A DNA stretch of 64,000 nt from an uncultured bacterium (GCA_900549415.1 URNX01000008.1:1-64000), one strand, 5' to 3'. Shown: positions 24,299 through 33,634, counted from the first letter of the stretch. Notes: generated by a model not told the origin, from the letters alone. Translations and numbers: made by a program.

Positions 24299-25522
24299 AT
24301 GAAAACCGTTCTCGAACGCCTGCTTGATTACTGCTCCTTCGATACCCAGTCCGACGAAACAACCGGGACTCATCCTTCAACCGCGAAACAGCGCAAACTT
24401 GCGGAACATCTTGCAGAAGAGCTGCGCGCGCTCAAACTCGAAAATGTGCGCGTGACACCCGAATGCTACGTCTACGCGGAGCTGCCCGCGACATCCGGAT
24501 TCGAACATGCCGACGCCCTCGGATTCATCGCCCACATGGACACCTCCGACGGCGCAAGCGGGGCGAATGTCCGTCCGCAGATCATCAAAAACTGGGACGG
24601 CTCGCCCATCCGCCTCGGCAGCTCCGGACTGGAACTCAACACAACGCTCTACCCGTTCATGAAAGACCTCATCGGGCACACGCTCGTCACGACCGACGGA
24701 ACGACTCTGCTCGGAGCCGACGACAAGGCGGGAATTGCGGAGATTATGACCGCCCTCGAAACCGTTCAGACGCAAAAACTGCCGCACGGTCCGCTCCGCA
24801 TTGCATTCACGCCGGACGAGGAGATCGGGGAAGGTCCGGATTTCTTTGACGTTCCCGGATTCGGAGCGAAGTATGCCTACACGATCGACGGCGGAGCGGC
24901 AAATGAAATTGAATTCCAGAATTTCAACGCTGCCGAAGCGAAAATTTTCATCCGCGGGCGCTCCGTGCATCCCGGTTCCGCAAAGGGAATCATGATCAAC
25001 GCCCTCAAGGTCGCCGCGGAATTCGACGCCATGCTTCCGCCCGGAGAAGTTCCCGCTCTGACCGACGGATTCCAGGGATTCTACCATTTGATGAAATGTT
25101 CGGGAACAGTCGGCGCGGCGGAACTCCAGTACATTCTGCGCGACCACGATGAACTCGCGTTCAACCGCCGCAAAAACAAAATCCGCGGAATCGCCGATAC
25201 GCTCAACAGAAAATACGGCGCGGGAACCGTCACAGCGGAAGTCCGCGAACAGTACCGCAACATGGCGGAAGTGATCCGGAAGCATCCGTTCCTGATTGAC
25301 CTCGCGAAAAATGCGATTTCAGACGCCGGGCTCACTCCGGCCATCGTCCCGATCCGCGGGGGAACCGACGGCGCCCGGCTTTCGTTCATGGGGCTCCCCT
25401 GCCCGAACCTCGGAACCGGCGGATACAACTTCCACGGAGAAAGCGAATTCGCCGACGTCGACGGCATGGAATACGCGGTCAGAACAATTCTGAATCTGGT
25501 GAAAGCGTTCGCGGAACGTTGA
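24299..25522 (+). CDS. pepT: peptidase T (tripeptide aminopeptidase)
   Basis: A 407-residue M20B zinc aminopeptidase that removes N-terminal residues from tripeptides in the cytoplasm. Metal and catalytic blocks are present in order: IAHMDTSDGASG (His, Asp), LGADDKAG (bridging Asp), TPDEEIGEG (catalytic Glu and ligand), YTIDGG, and NFHGESEF near the end (His). The ribosome site is AAAGG. It ends 2 bp from the convergent yjbQ. Confidence 0.95.
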   Translation: MKTVLERLLDYCSFDTQSDETTGTHPSTAKQRKLAEHLAEELRALKLENVRVTPECYVYAELPATSGFEHADALGFIAHMDTSDGASGANVRPQIIKNWDGSPIRLGSSGLELNTTLYPFMKDLIGHTLVTTDGTTLLGADDKAGIAEIMTALETVQTQKLPHGPLRIAFTPDEEIGEGPDFFDVPGFGAKYAYTIDGGAANEIEFQNFNAAEAKIFIRGRSVHPGSAKGIMINALKVAAEFDAMLPPGEVPALTDGFQGFYHLMKCSGTVGAAELQYILRDHDELAFNRRKNKIRGIADTLNRKYGAGTVTAEVREQYRNMAEVIRKHPFLIDLAKNAISDAGLTPAIVPIRGGTDGARLSFMGLPCPNLGTGGYNFHGESEFADVDGMEYAVRTILNLVKAFAER

Positions 25523-25524
25523 AA

Positions 25525-25923
25525 TCAGTTTTCCGCGCGCTGGAAGAAAAGCTCGACCATGCGGGTGCGGGGACCGTCATACTCGCAGAAGTAGATTCCC
25601 TGCCACGTGCCGAGATGCAGCTCGCCGTTCACGACCGGAACCGCAAGGGAAAAACCGGTCAGCATCGCTTTCAGATGCGCGTCGCTGTTGCATTCGCCGT
25701 GACGGTAAAACGGCTCGTCACGCGGGATCAGCAGCTTCAGTTTTGCAAGCAGGTCATGCTTGACGTCGGGATCGGCGTTCTCGTTGATCGTAAGTCCCGC
25801 GGTTGTATGCGGACAGAAAATGTGGCAGATTCCGCATTTCAGAGTCTTCGGAATCCGGGCGTTGACCATGGACGTAATGTCGATGATCTCGTTGAACTGA
25901 TGTGTCTGAACGGTGAATTCCAT
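25525..25923 (-). CDS. yjbQ: YjbQ/UPF0047 family protein
   Basis: A 132-residue protein of the YjbQ family, linked to low-level thiamine-phosphate synthase activity in E. coli; its true role is unsettled. Family signatures are ICHIFCPHTTAGLTINENAD (His, Asn and Asp cluster), FYRHGECNSDAHLKAML and LGTWQGIYFCEYDGPR. It is the last gene of the minus-strand run that begins with apt, starting 6 nt after the tlyA stop. Confidence 0.9.
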   Translation of the reverse strand: MEFTVQTHQFNEIIDITSMVNARIPKTLKCGICHIFCPHTTAGLTINENADPDVKHDLLAKLKLLIPRDEPFYRHGECNSDAHLKAMLTGFSLAVPVVNGELHLGTWQGIYFCEYDGPRTRMVELFFQRAEN

Positions 25924-25929
25924 GGCTGT

Positions 25930-26667
25930 TCATCCTTTCCGGAATACGGCGATGTATTCCTGGTTTCCTTTCGGTCCTTTGATCTCCGACGGGGTGACTT
26001 CGAGGAAGTTCCACGCGAGCCGCTCCGTCGCAAAGCGTTTCACTTTTTCGACGCACGCGGCGCGGACGGCCTCATCGGCGACGACGCCTCCCGGGGGGAC
26101 ATCCGCGCGGTCCGCTTCGAACTGCGGCTTCACCAGGATGAACGCCCATGCGCCCGGCTTCATAACCGTGTCCGCGGCCGGCAGAATCTTCGTCGCCGAA
26201 ATAAACGAAACATCCATCGCGACAAGATCGACGGGCTCCGGAATAATCGAGCGGTCGAGCGTGCGCGCGTTCACCCCTTCCAGACAGACCACGCGCGGAT
26301 CGTTCCGCAGTTTCGCATGCAGCAGCCCCTTGCCGACATCTACCGCATAGACCTTCGCCGCACCGTCATGAAGCATGACATCCGTGAAGCCGCCGGTCGA
26401 CGCGCCGACGTCCATCGCTATCAGGCCCGCCAGATCGGGCAGAAGACGCTCCAGAGCCGGACGCAGTTTCTGCGCGCCGCGGCTGGCAAAGGTGTCCGCC
26501 GTGTCAACCAGCAGAGCCGCCTCGAACGCAACCGTTTCAGACGCCTTGCGCACGAGCATGTCCGGATTGTAGCGGACCCGTCCCTCCATGATCATGCGGA
26601 GCGCCTCGTCGCGGTCTGCACAGACGCCGTGCGCGCAAAGCCATTCGTCGACACGCAGTTTCTTCAT
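25930..26667 (-). CDS. tlyA: TlyA-type rRNA 2'-O-methyltransferase
   Basis: A 245-residue protein with an N-terminal S4 RNA-binding domain (LRVDEWLCAHGVCADRDEAL) and a Rossmann methyltransferase domain (LIAMDVGASTGGFTDVML; VYAVDVGKG). This is the TlyA/hemolysin-A family, which 2'-O-methylates 16S and 23S rRNA. Older names as a haemolysin are misleading. Its start overlaps the mtnA stop by 4 nt, indicating translational coupling. Confidence 0.9.
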   Translation of the reverse strand: MKKLRVDEWLCAHGVCADRDEALRMIMEGRVRYNPDMLVRKASETVAFEAALLVDTADTFASRGAQKLRPALERLLPDLAGLIAMDVGASTGGFTDVMLHDGAAKVYAVDVGKGLLHAKLRNDPRVVCLEGVNARTLDRSIIPEPVDLVAMDVSFISATKILPAADTVMKPGAWAFILVKPQFEADRADVPPGGVVADEAVRAACVEKVKRFATERLAWNFLEVTPSEIKGPKGNQEYIAVFRKG

Positions 26668-27725
26668 ATCGCGGAAACGACTCCCTTCTCTGTAATGTAG
26701 CCGGTAATGAGCGAGGCGGGCGTGACGTCGAAAGCGGGGTTGTAGACTTTGATATTCTGCGGAGAAATGCGGCGTCCGTTGAATGTGGTGATTTCAGATT
26801 CGTCCCGCTGTTCAATCGGAATCGCGGAACCGTCCGGAATGGAACGGTCGATTGTCGAAAATGGAATCGCAATGTAAAACGGAATCCTGTGATATTTCGC
26901 GGCAATCGCAAGCTGATAGGTTCCGATCTTGTTCGCGGCGTCGCCGTTTGCCGCCACGCGATCCGCACCGACAATCACAATATCGACGCGTCCTTCGCGC
27001 ATCACCTGCGCCGCCATGGAATCGCAGATCGTGGTGACGTCCACTCCGCTCTGCGAGAGTTCCCACGCCGTCAGGCGCGCCCCCTGCAGCAGCGGACGGG
27101 TCTCATCCGAATAGACATGCAGCCGGAGTCCCGCTTTCTGCGCGGCGTAAACCGGAGCCAGAGCGGTTCCGCATCCGCCCGTGGCAAGCGCGCCGGCGTT
27201 GCAATGTGTGAGCACACCCATGCCGTCCTCCAGCAAAGCCAGTCCGTTCTGCCCGATGGCGTCGCACATTGCAATATCTTCAGCGAGAATCGCGAGCGCT
27301 TCGTTCAGCAGAACCGCAAGCAGTTCGGAAACACCGCCCGCACACTCCGAAGTCTTCGCACAGCAGCGGCGGAGCGCCCACGAAAGATTGACCGCCGTCG
27401 GGCGCGACGATTCCAGGTACGCGGCAGTCTGGTAGAGACACGCGAGGAACTCTTCACGGTCGGGAACACTGAAACGCTGGGCGCATGCGGCGAGTCCAAG
27501 CGCCGCGGCGCATCCGATGGCAGGCGCGCCGCGCACGGCAAGACGCCTGATCGCCTCATAGACCGACTGCGGATCGGAAAGCAGAATGCGTCTGAATTCG
27601 CCTGGAAGCAGAGTCTGGTCGATGATATCAACGAAACCCGGCGCCTGCGGGTTGAGCGCGGAATCGGGAGCCGTATACGCAATGCCCTCCGCGGAACGCC
27701 ATAAAACCGTGTCGGGACGCATCAT
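26664..27725 (-). CDS. mtnA: methylthioribose-1-phosphate isomerase
   Basis: A 353-residue member of the eIF2B-like family. It converts methylthioribose-1-phosphate to methylthioribulose-1-phosphate in methionine/MTA salvage. Diagnostic features are RGAPAIGCAAALGLA, THCNAGALATGGCGTALAP with the catalytic cysteine region, and GADRVAANGDAANKIGTYQL carrying the catalytic Asp. Two adjacent ATGs exist; the first overlaps the preceding stop as ATGA, with GAGGAGG upstream. Adenine phosphoribosyltransferase is in the same gene run, which fits salvage of both halves of methylthioadenosine. Confidence 0.93.
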   Translation of the reverse strand: MMRPDTVLWRSAEGIAYTAPDSALNPQAPGFVDIIDQTLLPGEFRRILLSDPQSVYEAIRRLAVRGAPAIGCAAALGLAACAQRFSVPDREEFLACLYQTAAYLESSRPTAVNLSWALRRCCAKTSECAGGVSELLAVLLNEALAILAEDIAMCDAIGQNGLALLEDGMGVLTHCNAGALATGGCGTALAPVYAAQKAGLRLHVYSDETRPLLQGARLTAWELSQSGVDVTTICDSMAAQVMREGRVDIVIVGADRVAANGDAANKIGTYQLAIAAKYHRIPFYIAIPFSTIDRSIPDGSAIPIEQRDESEITTFNGRRISPQNIKVYNPAFDVTPASLITGYITEKGVVSAI

Positions 27726-28645
27726 TCCTCCTCGTTTTTTGTTTCAAAAACGTTTTTCTGCTCCACTTTCACTTCATCGAGGAACGGAAGCTCTTTCAGA
27801 TCTTCATAATCGACGTCTTTGCGCGCCATGCGACCGCCGTCGACAGTGACTTCCGCCGTTTTCGGGTCGAGCACAAGGAACGGAGTCGAGGAAGTGCGGA
27901 TGTAAACATCGCGCCGCTCCAGCCGTCCGGTGTGGTCGTAAACATAATGCGCGTAGACTTTCGGCGTGACGGCGACCATGATGTGGAAACGGGCGAGCGA
28001 ATCGATCTGCAGTTGCGGCTTCAAATTCGAACCAATGTCAAAACCGATACGGCGCACCGCATAGACATGGTTGCGGTCGTCAATCATCATGCAGTAGTAC
28101 ATGTTGCGCCCGTCGGAGAAAGTGAGCAGACGGTACGTGCGGCGCTGAATCACCTTGTCTGCGGCCTTTCCGGAGTAATCCGGAAGTCCGATCTCACGCT
28201 TCCAGATGGTCTGTCCGGGACGGATTTTGAACGTGGTTTCGTTGGATTCATACGGCGCGGCAAGCTGCGGATGACGCACAACCGCGCGGATGGAATAGAG
28301 TCCCTCCTCCTGCAGGTTGAAGTAACGGGCGAGGTTGAAGGTAAAGGAACGCGCTTCGCCCGGAGCGAGAATCACGCCCTGGAGCTGCGGACGCACCGAG
28401 CGGTCCGAAAGCTGCGCGATCGTCCGCGCCGGCGTCAGAATATTGAACTGGATTTCCCCCTGAAGATTCTTTGAGCTGCCGAATGCAATCGGATGCGAGG
28501 TGTAGTTGCGAAGCACAACGCGGACGTGCACAGCATCGTACTTCATATAGACCGGATAGGGAGCTTCGAGCTTGACGGCGATCTGCGCGAACAGCGAAAG
28601 TCCGGAAAAAAGAAGGAGGAGCGGAAGCAGAATACGAATTTTCAT
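27722..28645 (-). CDS. secreted protein of unknown function
   Basis: A 307-residue protein with a clear signal peptide (MKIRILLPLLLLFSGLSLFA, cleaved near AQIA) and a mature part that looks all-beta, beginning like an Ig-like or macroglobulin-type domain (YPVYMKYDAVHVRVVLRNYTS). The C-terminus is acidic and lysine-rich. I recognise no family. The start at 28645 is chosen for the signal peptide and AAGGA upstream. Its stop overlaps the mtnA start (ATGA), although the two functions have no obvious link. Confidence 0.75.
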   Translation of the reverse strand: MKIRILLPLLLLFSGLSLFAQIAVKLEAPYPVYMKYDAVHVRVVLRNYTSHPIAFGSSKNLQGEIQFNILTPARTIAQLSDRSVRPQLQGVILAPGEARSFTFNLARYFNLQEEGLYSIRAVVRHPQLAAPYESNETTFKIRPGQTIWKREIGLPDYSGKAADKVIQRRTYRLLTFSDGRNMYYCMMIDDRNHVYAVRRIGFDIGSNLKPQLQIDSLARFHIMVAVTPKVYAHYVYDHTGRLERRDVYIRTSSTPFLVLDPKTAEVTVDGGRMARKDVDYEDLKELPFLDEVKVEQKNVFETKNEEE

Positions 28646-28712
28646 AGGCGGAATCCTTATCGTTAATTTTTCAGTATCATACACCGGAAACCGGAGAAAT
28701 ACCAGTCGTTTT

Positions 28713-29738
28713 TTAAAGACCGAGCATTTTTTCCATGGATTTTTTCACGGTGTCAGCGGAAATCGCAGTGTGGCAGCCAGAACCGGCGCATTCGCGCTTG
28801 AAACATTTCACGCAGTCAAGCGGAGCGGTCAGCACCTCCGCACGGTCCGAAAACGGACCCGTCAGAACCGGATCGGTGGGACCGAACAGCGCGGTAAGCG
28901 GCGTTCCGAGCGCGGCGGCAATGTGCATCGGCCCGCTGTCGTTGCAGAGCAGCAGACGCGAGCGGCGGATCGCCTCCACAAGTTCCGCAATGCCGGTCAG
29001 CCCAATCAGATTCAGCGAGGGAGCTTTGAGTGCGCGGCGCAAACGCTCTCCAAGCGGTTTTTCCGAGGGCGAGCCGAGAATCACAAACGAATAATCGTGG
29101 TGGTCGCGGTAAAACAGATTCAGCACCTCAGCAAAGAATTCCGGCGGCCACTCCTTCGTGACCCAGCGGGCGCCGGGGGAAACCGCAATCACCTTCTCCT
29201 TCGCAAAACCGCGCAGAAGAGTTGCAACCCGCTGAGCGGCAACGGGATTCTGCTTCAGTTCAAACGCGATGTTCTCCGGTTCCGGAATGCCGAGGAACTC
29301 CGCCATCATCGCAACGTTCTTCCGGACCGCGTGGCGTTCCGTCTCTCCGGGATTCAGCGTATGACGGTAGAAGATGCGTGCGCCCCACTCGCGGGAGTGA
29401 AGCGGACCGGCGACGACACGGGCTTTCGCAAGACGGGAAATCACCGCACTGCGGAGCAGTCCCTGAAGGTCGATCACAGCATCGTAGCGGTTCCTGCGGA
29501 TGCCGGAAAGGAGTTCCGCAAACGCTTTCGGGAATTTGCCGGCCTGCCCCAGCTCCTTGCGGCGGAAAGGAATAATGTTGTCGACCGCAGGGTGATAGGC
29601 GACCATCGGGGCGAATGCGGGAACAACAAGCCAGTCGATCACCGCATCGGGTTCCCGTTCCGCGAGCAGCGAAACCGCGGGGAAGGCATGAATCACATCC
29701 CCGAGACTGCTTGGTTTGACAATGAGGAAGCGCTTCAT
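28713..29738 (-). CDS. GT9-family lipopolysaccharide heptosyltransferase
   Basis: A 341-residue glycosyltransferase family 9 protein, with the N-terminal IVKPSSLGDVIHAFPAV and the C-terminal nucleotide-sugar site LLLCNDSGPMHIAAALGTPLTALFGPT (read in two blocks). These enzymes add heptose to lipopolysaccharide core at the inner membrane. A cysteine-rich stretch DCVKCFKRECAGSGCHT near the end is common in this family. It follows the phosphoesterase gene by 16 bp. Confidence 0.9.
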   Translation of the reverse strand: MKRFLIVKPSSLGDVIHAFPAVSLLAEREPDAVIDWLVVPAFAPMVAYHPAVDNIIPFRRKELGQAGKFPKAFAELLSGIRRNRYDAVIDLQGLLRSAVISRLAKARVVAGPLHSREWGARIFYRHTLNPGETERHAVRKNVAMMAEFLGIPEPENIAFELKQNPVAAQRVATLLRGFAKEKVIAVSPGARWVTKEWPPEFFAEVLNLFYRDHHDYSFVILGSPSEKPLGERLRRALKAPSLNLIGLTGIAELVEAIRRSRLLLCNDSGPMHIAAALGTPLTALFGPTDPVLTGPFSDRAEVLTAPLDCVKCFKRECAGSGCHTAISADTVKKSMEKMLGL

Positions 29739-29754
29739 AACGCCTCTCCCGTGG

Positions 29755-30552
29755 TCAAAGACCGCGCTCCAGCCGGGTGGCGAGACGCTCGGGCAGACCG
29801 GCGGCGAGAATCTTCCGCTGTGTCTGACCGATGTCGTAGGGCAGACGATAGCGCGAAAGCACCTTCAGATCCGTATCGTAGATGCAGAACGAGGCGCGCG
29901 GGTCGCGGTTGCGGGGCTGTCCCACGCTTCCGATGTTGATGAGATATTTTACGCCCTGTTCCACCGGAATCTGAATCATATCCGCCTGAAGCGGATCGGA
30001 ACCGTCATCGACGGAAGCCCACGCGGGAATCTCTTCGATCGGGCGGGCGCCCATTGCGATCGGACGCTTGCTGAACGCCACAGGCACGTGGGAATGTCCG
30101 CAGAAGCAGAGCTGAGTGAACTGATACGAGAAGTTGTCGGCGGCGTTGTGCACGTCGAAGATATATCCCCAGGCATCGGGACCGTCAAGCGTCGCATGGA
30201 CAATCGTCATATTTGCGCCCTTGATGGTCAGGCGCATCGGAAGAGACGAGAGCCAGCGGAGATCCTCCTCCGAGAGCTGCGCGCGGGTCCAGAGCACGGC
30301 TGCTTTCGCGTTGGGATTGAATCCCTCCATGACGTTGTCGCCGTTGGATGCATATTCGTCATGGTTGCCCTTGACGATGGTGAGGTTCGGGAGGGAGCGG
30401 ACGATGTCGAGACACTCCTTCGGATTGGCGTTGTAACCGACAACGTCGCCAAGGCAGACATAATGTTCGACCTGTTCCTGCTCGCAAATGGCAAGGACGT
30501 TGTTCAGAGCCTCAAGGTTGCCGTGGATATCGCTGATGATGGCATATTTCAT
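29755..30552 (-). CDS. calcineurin-like metallophosphoesterase
   Basis: A 265-residue protein with all core metal motifs: SDIHGNLEAL, GDVVGYNANP, VKGNHDEYA, IVHATLDGP and FCGHSHVP. The arrangement matches the compact MJ0936/YfcE-like and diadenosine-tetraphosphatase-like phosphoesterases; substrate is unknown. It starts 16 bp after apt and belongs to that operon. Confidence 0.88.
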   Translation of the reverse strand: MKYAIISDIHGNLEALNNVLAICEQEQVEHYVCLGDVVGYNANPKECLDIVRSLPNLTIVKGNHDEYASNGDNVMEGFNPNAKAAVLWTRAQLSEEDLRWLSSLPMRLTIKGANMTIVHATLDGPDAWGYIFDVHNAADNFSYQFTQLCFCGHSHVPVAFSKRPIAMGARPIEEIPAWASVDDGSDPLQADMIQIPVEQGVKYLINIGSVGQPRNRDPRASFCIYDTDLKVLSRYRLPYDIGQTQRKILAAGLPERLATRLERGL

Positions 30553-30568
30553 TCTTCCGCACTCCGCA

Positions 30569-31102
30569 TTAGTGATAGGTCAGCAGTGAATTCACCGTTC
30601 CGCAGCCGACAAGATTGGGACGGGGGTTGAGGAATCCGAGTTCAACCATGAAATCCGACGCGATGACTTTTGCTCCAAGCTTCCGGACGAGCCGGGCGAC
30701 GGCGTTGACCGTTCCTCCGGTGGCGAGCAGATCGTCGATGATCACGACCCGCTGTCCGGGCTTCATGGAGTCTTTCTGAGCTTCAATGACACCGAGACCG
30801 TATTCAAGTTCGTAGGATTCGGTGACGCATTCGCGGGGGAGCTTTCCGGCCTTCCGGATGGGAACGAAGCCGCAGCCGAGCGCAGTTGCCAGCGCTCCGC
30901 CGAAGATGAAACCGCGCGCTTCCACGCCGGCGACGACGTCAACATTGTCGTTTTTATGGAAATCCGCAAATGCGAGAATAATATCCCGGAAAAGTTCCGC
31001 ATCCGTGAAAACGGGCATGACATCCCGGAAGATCACGCCATTCACCGGGTAATCGGGAATGCTGATGATCCGTTCCGCGATCCGCTCATTCAACTGTTTC
31101 AT
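30569..31102 (-). CDS. apt: adenine phosphoribosyltransferase
   Basis: A 177-residue enzyme that converts adenine and PRPP to AMP. The PRPP loop is VVIIDDLLATGGTVNA, and the N-terminal IPDYPVNGVIFRD and VAGVEARGFIFGGALA are typical of APT. Its start is only 27 bp after the 3' end of rnpB, with GGAGCG as ribosome site and no room for a separate promoter, so it may depend on read-through from rnpB. Confidence 0.96.
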   Translation of the reverse strand: MKQLNERIAERIISIPDYPVNGVIFRDVMPVFTDAELFRDIILAFADFHKNDNVDVVAGVEARGFIFGGALATALGCGFVPIRKAGKLPRECVTESYELEYGLGVIEAQKDSMKPGQRVVIIDDLLATGGTVNAVARLVRKLGAKVIASDFMVELGFLNPRPNLVGCGTVNSLLTYH

Positions 31103-31129
31103 ATTTCAACGCTCCGTAAATTTAAAAAG

Positions 31130-31470
31130 CAGAGATGCGGCATAAGCCGGATTCTGTCCCCTTGCGGGGGGCGATCATCTGTCTATGCGGCCAGAACCCG
31201 GAATTCAAGCGTCGCGGGCAGCGACTCATTCCCTATTTGGCCTTGCTCCGGGAGGGGCTTGCACTGCCGGCTCAATCTCTTGAAACCGCGGCGGGCTCTT
31301 ACCCCGCCTTTTCACCCTTGCCGGATTGCTCCGGCGGTTTGTTTTCTGCTGCGCTTTCCTTCTCATGGAATATGGTCCATGACATCCTCGTTTTATGGAG
31401 GACTCCCTGCCCTGCGGAGTCCGGACTTTCCTCTTTGCTTTCGCAAAGCGACCGCCGCCGGCATCTCTGA
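31130..31470 (-). ncRNA. rnpB: RNase P RNA
   Basis: Catalytic RNA of ribonuclease P, which matures tRNA 5' ends. On the minus strand the universally conserved elements are present: GAGGAAAGTCCGGACTCC near the 5' side and ACAGAATCCGGCTTAT near the 3' end, giving the P4 pseudoknot partners. The ends pair as P1 (CAGAGATG with CATCTCTG, plus CGGC with GCCG). P1 is followed by a U-run (31125-31129) and so acts as terminator. Confidence 0.95.
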
Positions 31471-31476
31471 ACGGTA

Positions 31477-31505
31477 AATATACACCCGTTTTCCCGATAT
31501 GTCCA
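31477..31505 (-). promoter_or_regulatory. rnpB promoter
   Basis: TGGACA (31500-31505), 17-bp spacer, TATATT (31477-31482) preceded by GGTG as an extended -10. Start predicted at about 31470. Confidence 0.65.
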
Positions 31506-31966
31506 GTCCCGAAAAGAAAAAATTGTCCGGAACGGTTCCCGTGGACATCCCTCCTCATTTCCGCACTTCCCGGTTCGCATTCCGCAGCAGTTTCTACAAA
31601 TCTTTGACATTCAACGTCTTCCACCCTTTTCAATCAGGAAAAGAAAAACAGATTCTTTCCGAATTCCGGAAAAAAAACCTAAAAAAGAACAATTTTTTCA
31701 TAAAAAAAGATTGATTTTTAAGTTTTTACTGCTAAATTTAAATACTGATGAATTTGCTGTATTTTTGATTTTTAAGAGCGATTTAAGGCTTGCTGGATCA
31801 TAATGATGCTTACGGATCACAACATGCCGCTAATACGGTTTTCTTAATTCATCAAAAGATACACAATCTCAAAAAAGTTTGATTCGGAGCTGAAAGTTCC
31901 AGGATAAAGAAAACCAAAAGTCCGCCGGGACTTTGGCAAAAAAAATAAATTTGGGGAGACAAACGT
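31506..31966 (+). other. AT-rich gap holding the HU gene control region
   Basis: No gene is visible in these 460 bases. They are strongly AT-rich with several A/T tracts (31660-31760), unlike the flanking coding DNA. A short hairpin AAAGTCC-GCCG-GGACTTT (31917-31934) precedes the HU ribosome site GGGGAG (31953-31958). A possible weak promoter (TTGATT near 31879) lies upstream of it. Confidence 0.45.
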
Positions 31967-32254
31967 ATGACAAAACGGGATCTTGTCGGCAAAATCGCCG
32001 GCGAAACTCACCTGCATCAGGAAGAAGTTATGAACGTGGTTCAGAAAACTCTGGACTACATCGCGGATGAACTCACGGACGGACGCTGCGTTGAACTGCG
32101 CAACTTCGGAGTCTTCGAAATCGTCGTCCGCCGGGAACGCAAAGGACGCAATCCGAAGAAGCCGGCAAATGAGGTTGTCATTCCGGAACGCGCCGTTGTA
32201 AAGTTCCGCGCCGGAAAAGTTTTAAAAGAAAGAGTTGAAAGTCTTATAAAATAA
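31967..32254 (+). CDS. HU/IHF-family DNA-binding protein
   Basis: A 95-residue nucleoid protein that bends DNA as a dimer. The family pattern is complete: MTKRDLVGKIAGET, VQKTLDYIADELTDGRCVELRNFG, FEIVVRRERKGRNPKKP (the DNA-binding arm) and VVKFRAGKVLKERV. Whether it is HU or an IHF subunit cannot be settled by eye. It has a long AT-rich upstream region and a terminator before hisS. Confidence 0.95.
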   Translation: MTKRDLVGKIAGETHLHQEEVMNVVQKTLDYIADELTDGRCVELRNFGVFEIVVRRERKGRNPKKPANEVVIPERAVVKFRAGKVLKERVESLIK

Positions 32255-32323
32255 ATTATATTATGCTCTGTGCGTTTTTGCACGGGGATCATAACAGAAC
32301 ATATCAGGAAACTGAAACAGACT

Positions 32324-32360
32324 GCCCTGCGGGATCCTCTTTTGCAGGGCATTTGTTTTT
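32324..32360 (+). terminator. terminator between the HU gene and hisS
   Basis: GCCCTGC (32324-32330) pairs with GCAGGGC (32344-32350), followed by ATTTGTTTTT. It lies 20 bp before hisS, so it may also act as an attenuator. Confidence 0.75.
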
Positions 32361-32379
32361 CGGGAAAAAGGAAAGTCTT

Positions 32380-33633
32380 ATGTCGAAGTCAACACCGCCG
32401 CCGGGAACCAGCGATATTACACCCGAAGAGGCACCCACCTGGTGCTTCCTCGAAAACACCGCGAAAAAGGTCTTCTCCCTTTACGGGTACGGAGAGCTCA
32501 GAACCCCGATCTTCGAATATACCGAGGTTTTCCAGCGCGGGCTCGGCGACGAAACGGAAGTCGTCAAAAAGGAAATGTACACGTTTGAGGACCGCGGCGG
32601 ACGCAGCCTCACCCTCCGCCCCGAGGGAACCGCCGGCGTCATGCGCTCCCTCTCCGGAACCGACGCACTCAACGGCGTGGAGCACCGCGTGTTCTACATC
32701 GGCCCCATGTTCCGCGGAGAACGTCCCGCAGCCGGACGCCGCCGCCAGTTCCACCAGATCGGTGTCGAAAACGCCGGAAAAGTTTCTCCTGAACTCGACG
32801 CCGAATGCATCTCCATGCTCGTTCACTACCTGAATGAAATCGGAATCACCGGGTTCACGCTCTATCTGAACACCCGCGGCGTCGCGTCCGACCGTCCGGC
32901 AGCGGAAAAAGCCCTGCGCGAATATTTCGCTCCGCACCTCGAACACATGTGCGACGACTGCAAGGAGCGTTTCGAACGCAACATCTGGCGTATCCTCGAC
33001 TGCAAGCAGGAACGCTGCCGCGCCGTCATCGAGAACGCCCCCGATCCAGCGACCTTCTTCAGCGATGAATCCAAACTCTACTTCAAAAAAGTCTGCGACG
33101 CTCTCACCGCAATGGGCATCGAATACGTCGTCGAACCGCGTCTCGTCCGCGGACTCGACTACTATGTCCACACGGTTTTCGAGCTCACCCACCCCGGACT
33201 CGGCGGCCAGACCGCCATTGCGGGCGGCGGACGCTACGAACTGCGTCTGCCTGAATCCAGCAAACCGATCCAGGGCGTCGGCTATGCGGCAGGAATGGAA
33301 CGTCTCATCATGGTCCGCGAAGCGCTCGGGCTCGCCCCAATTCCGGTCGAACATCCGAAGATCTTCCTCGTTTCCATGGGTGAACAGGCACTGGCATTCA
33401 ACATTGCGCTCGCGGCGAAACTCCGCAAGGCGGGCGTCATGACCGGAATCGAACTCGAAGTCAAGAGCCTCAAATCGCAGATGCGTTCCGCGGACCGCGT
33501 CAAGGCGGCATACACGCTTGTCGTCGGAGAAAGCGAACTCGCATCCGGCAAGGCAAACCTCAAAAACATGGCGGATTCCTCGCAGAAGGAAGTCGTCCTC
33601 GATGCGGAAGCCATTGTGAAGGAACTCTGCTGA
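32380..33633 (+). CDS. hisS: histidine--tRNA ligase
   Basis: Class II aminoacyl-tRNA synthetase of 417 residues. Motif 2 is FRGERPAAGRRRQFHQIG, the histidine-specific block is LVRGLDYYVHTVFELT, and motif 3 is GGGRYELR...GVGYAAGMERL. The C-terminal anticodon-binding domain follows. Start at 32380 is supported by AAAGGAAAG upstream; the frame is open earlier but runs through a terminator. Only 1 nt separates its stop from aroF. Confidence 0.97.
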   Translation: MSKSTPPPGTSDITPEEAPTWCFLENTAKKVFSLYGYGELRTPIFEYTEVFQRGLGDETEVVKKEMYTFEDRGGRSLTLRPEGTAGVMRSLSGTDALNGVEHRVFYIGPMFRGERPAAGRRRQFHQIGVENAGKVSPELDAECISMLVHYLNEIGITGFTLYLNTRGVASDRPAAEKALREYFAPHLEHMCDDCKERFERNIWRILDCKQERCRAVIENAPDPATFFSDESKLYFKKVCDALTAMGIEYVVEPRLVRGLDYYVHTVFELTHPGLGGQTAIAGGGRYELRLPESSKPIQGVGYAAGMERLIMVREALGLAPIPVEHPKIFLVSMGEQALAFNIALAAKLRKAGVMTGIELEVKSLKSQMRSADRVKAAYTLVVGESELASGKANLKNMADSSQKEVVLDAEAIVKELC

Positions 33634-33634
33634 A

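Noticed and set aside
32263..32379. Earlier start for hisS
   Set aside because: The added residues are encoded by the terminator after the HU gene.
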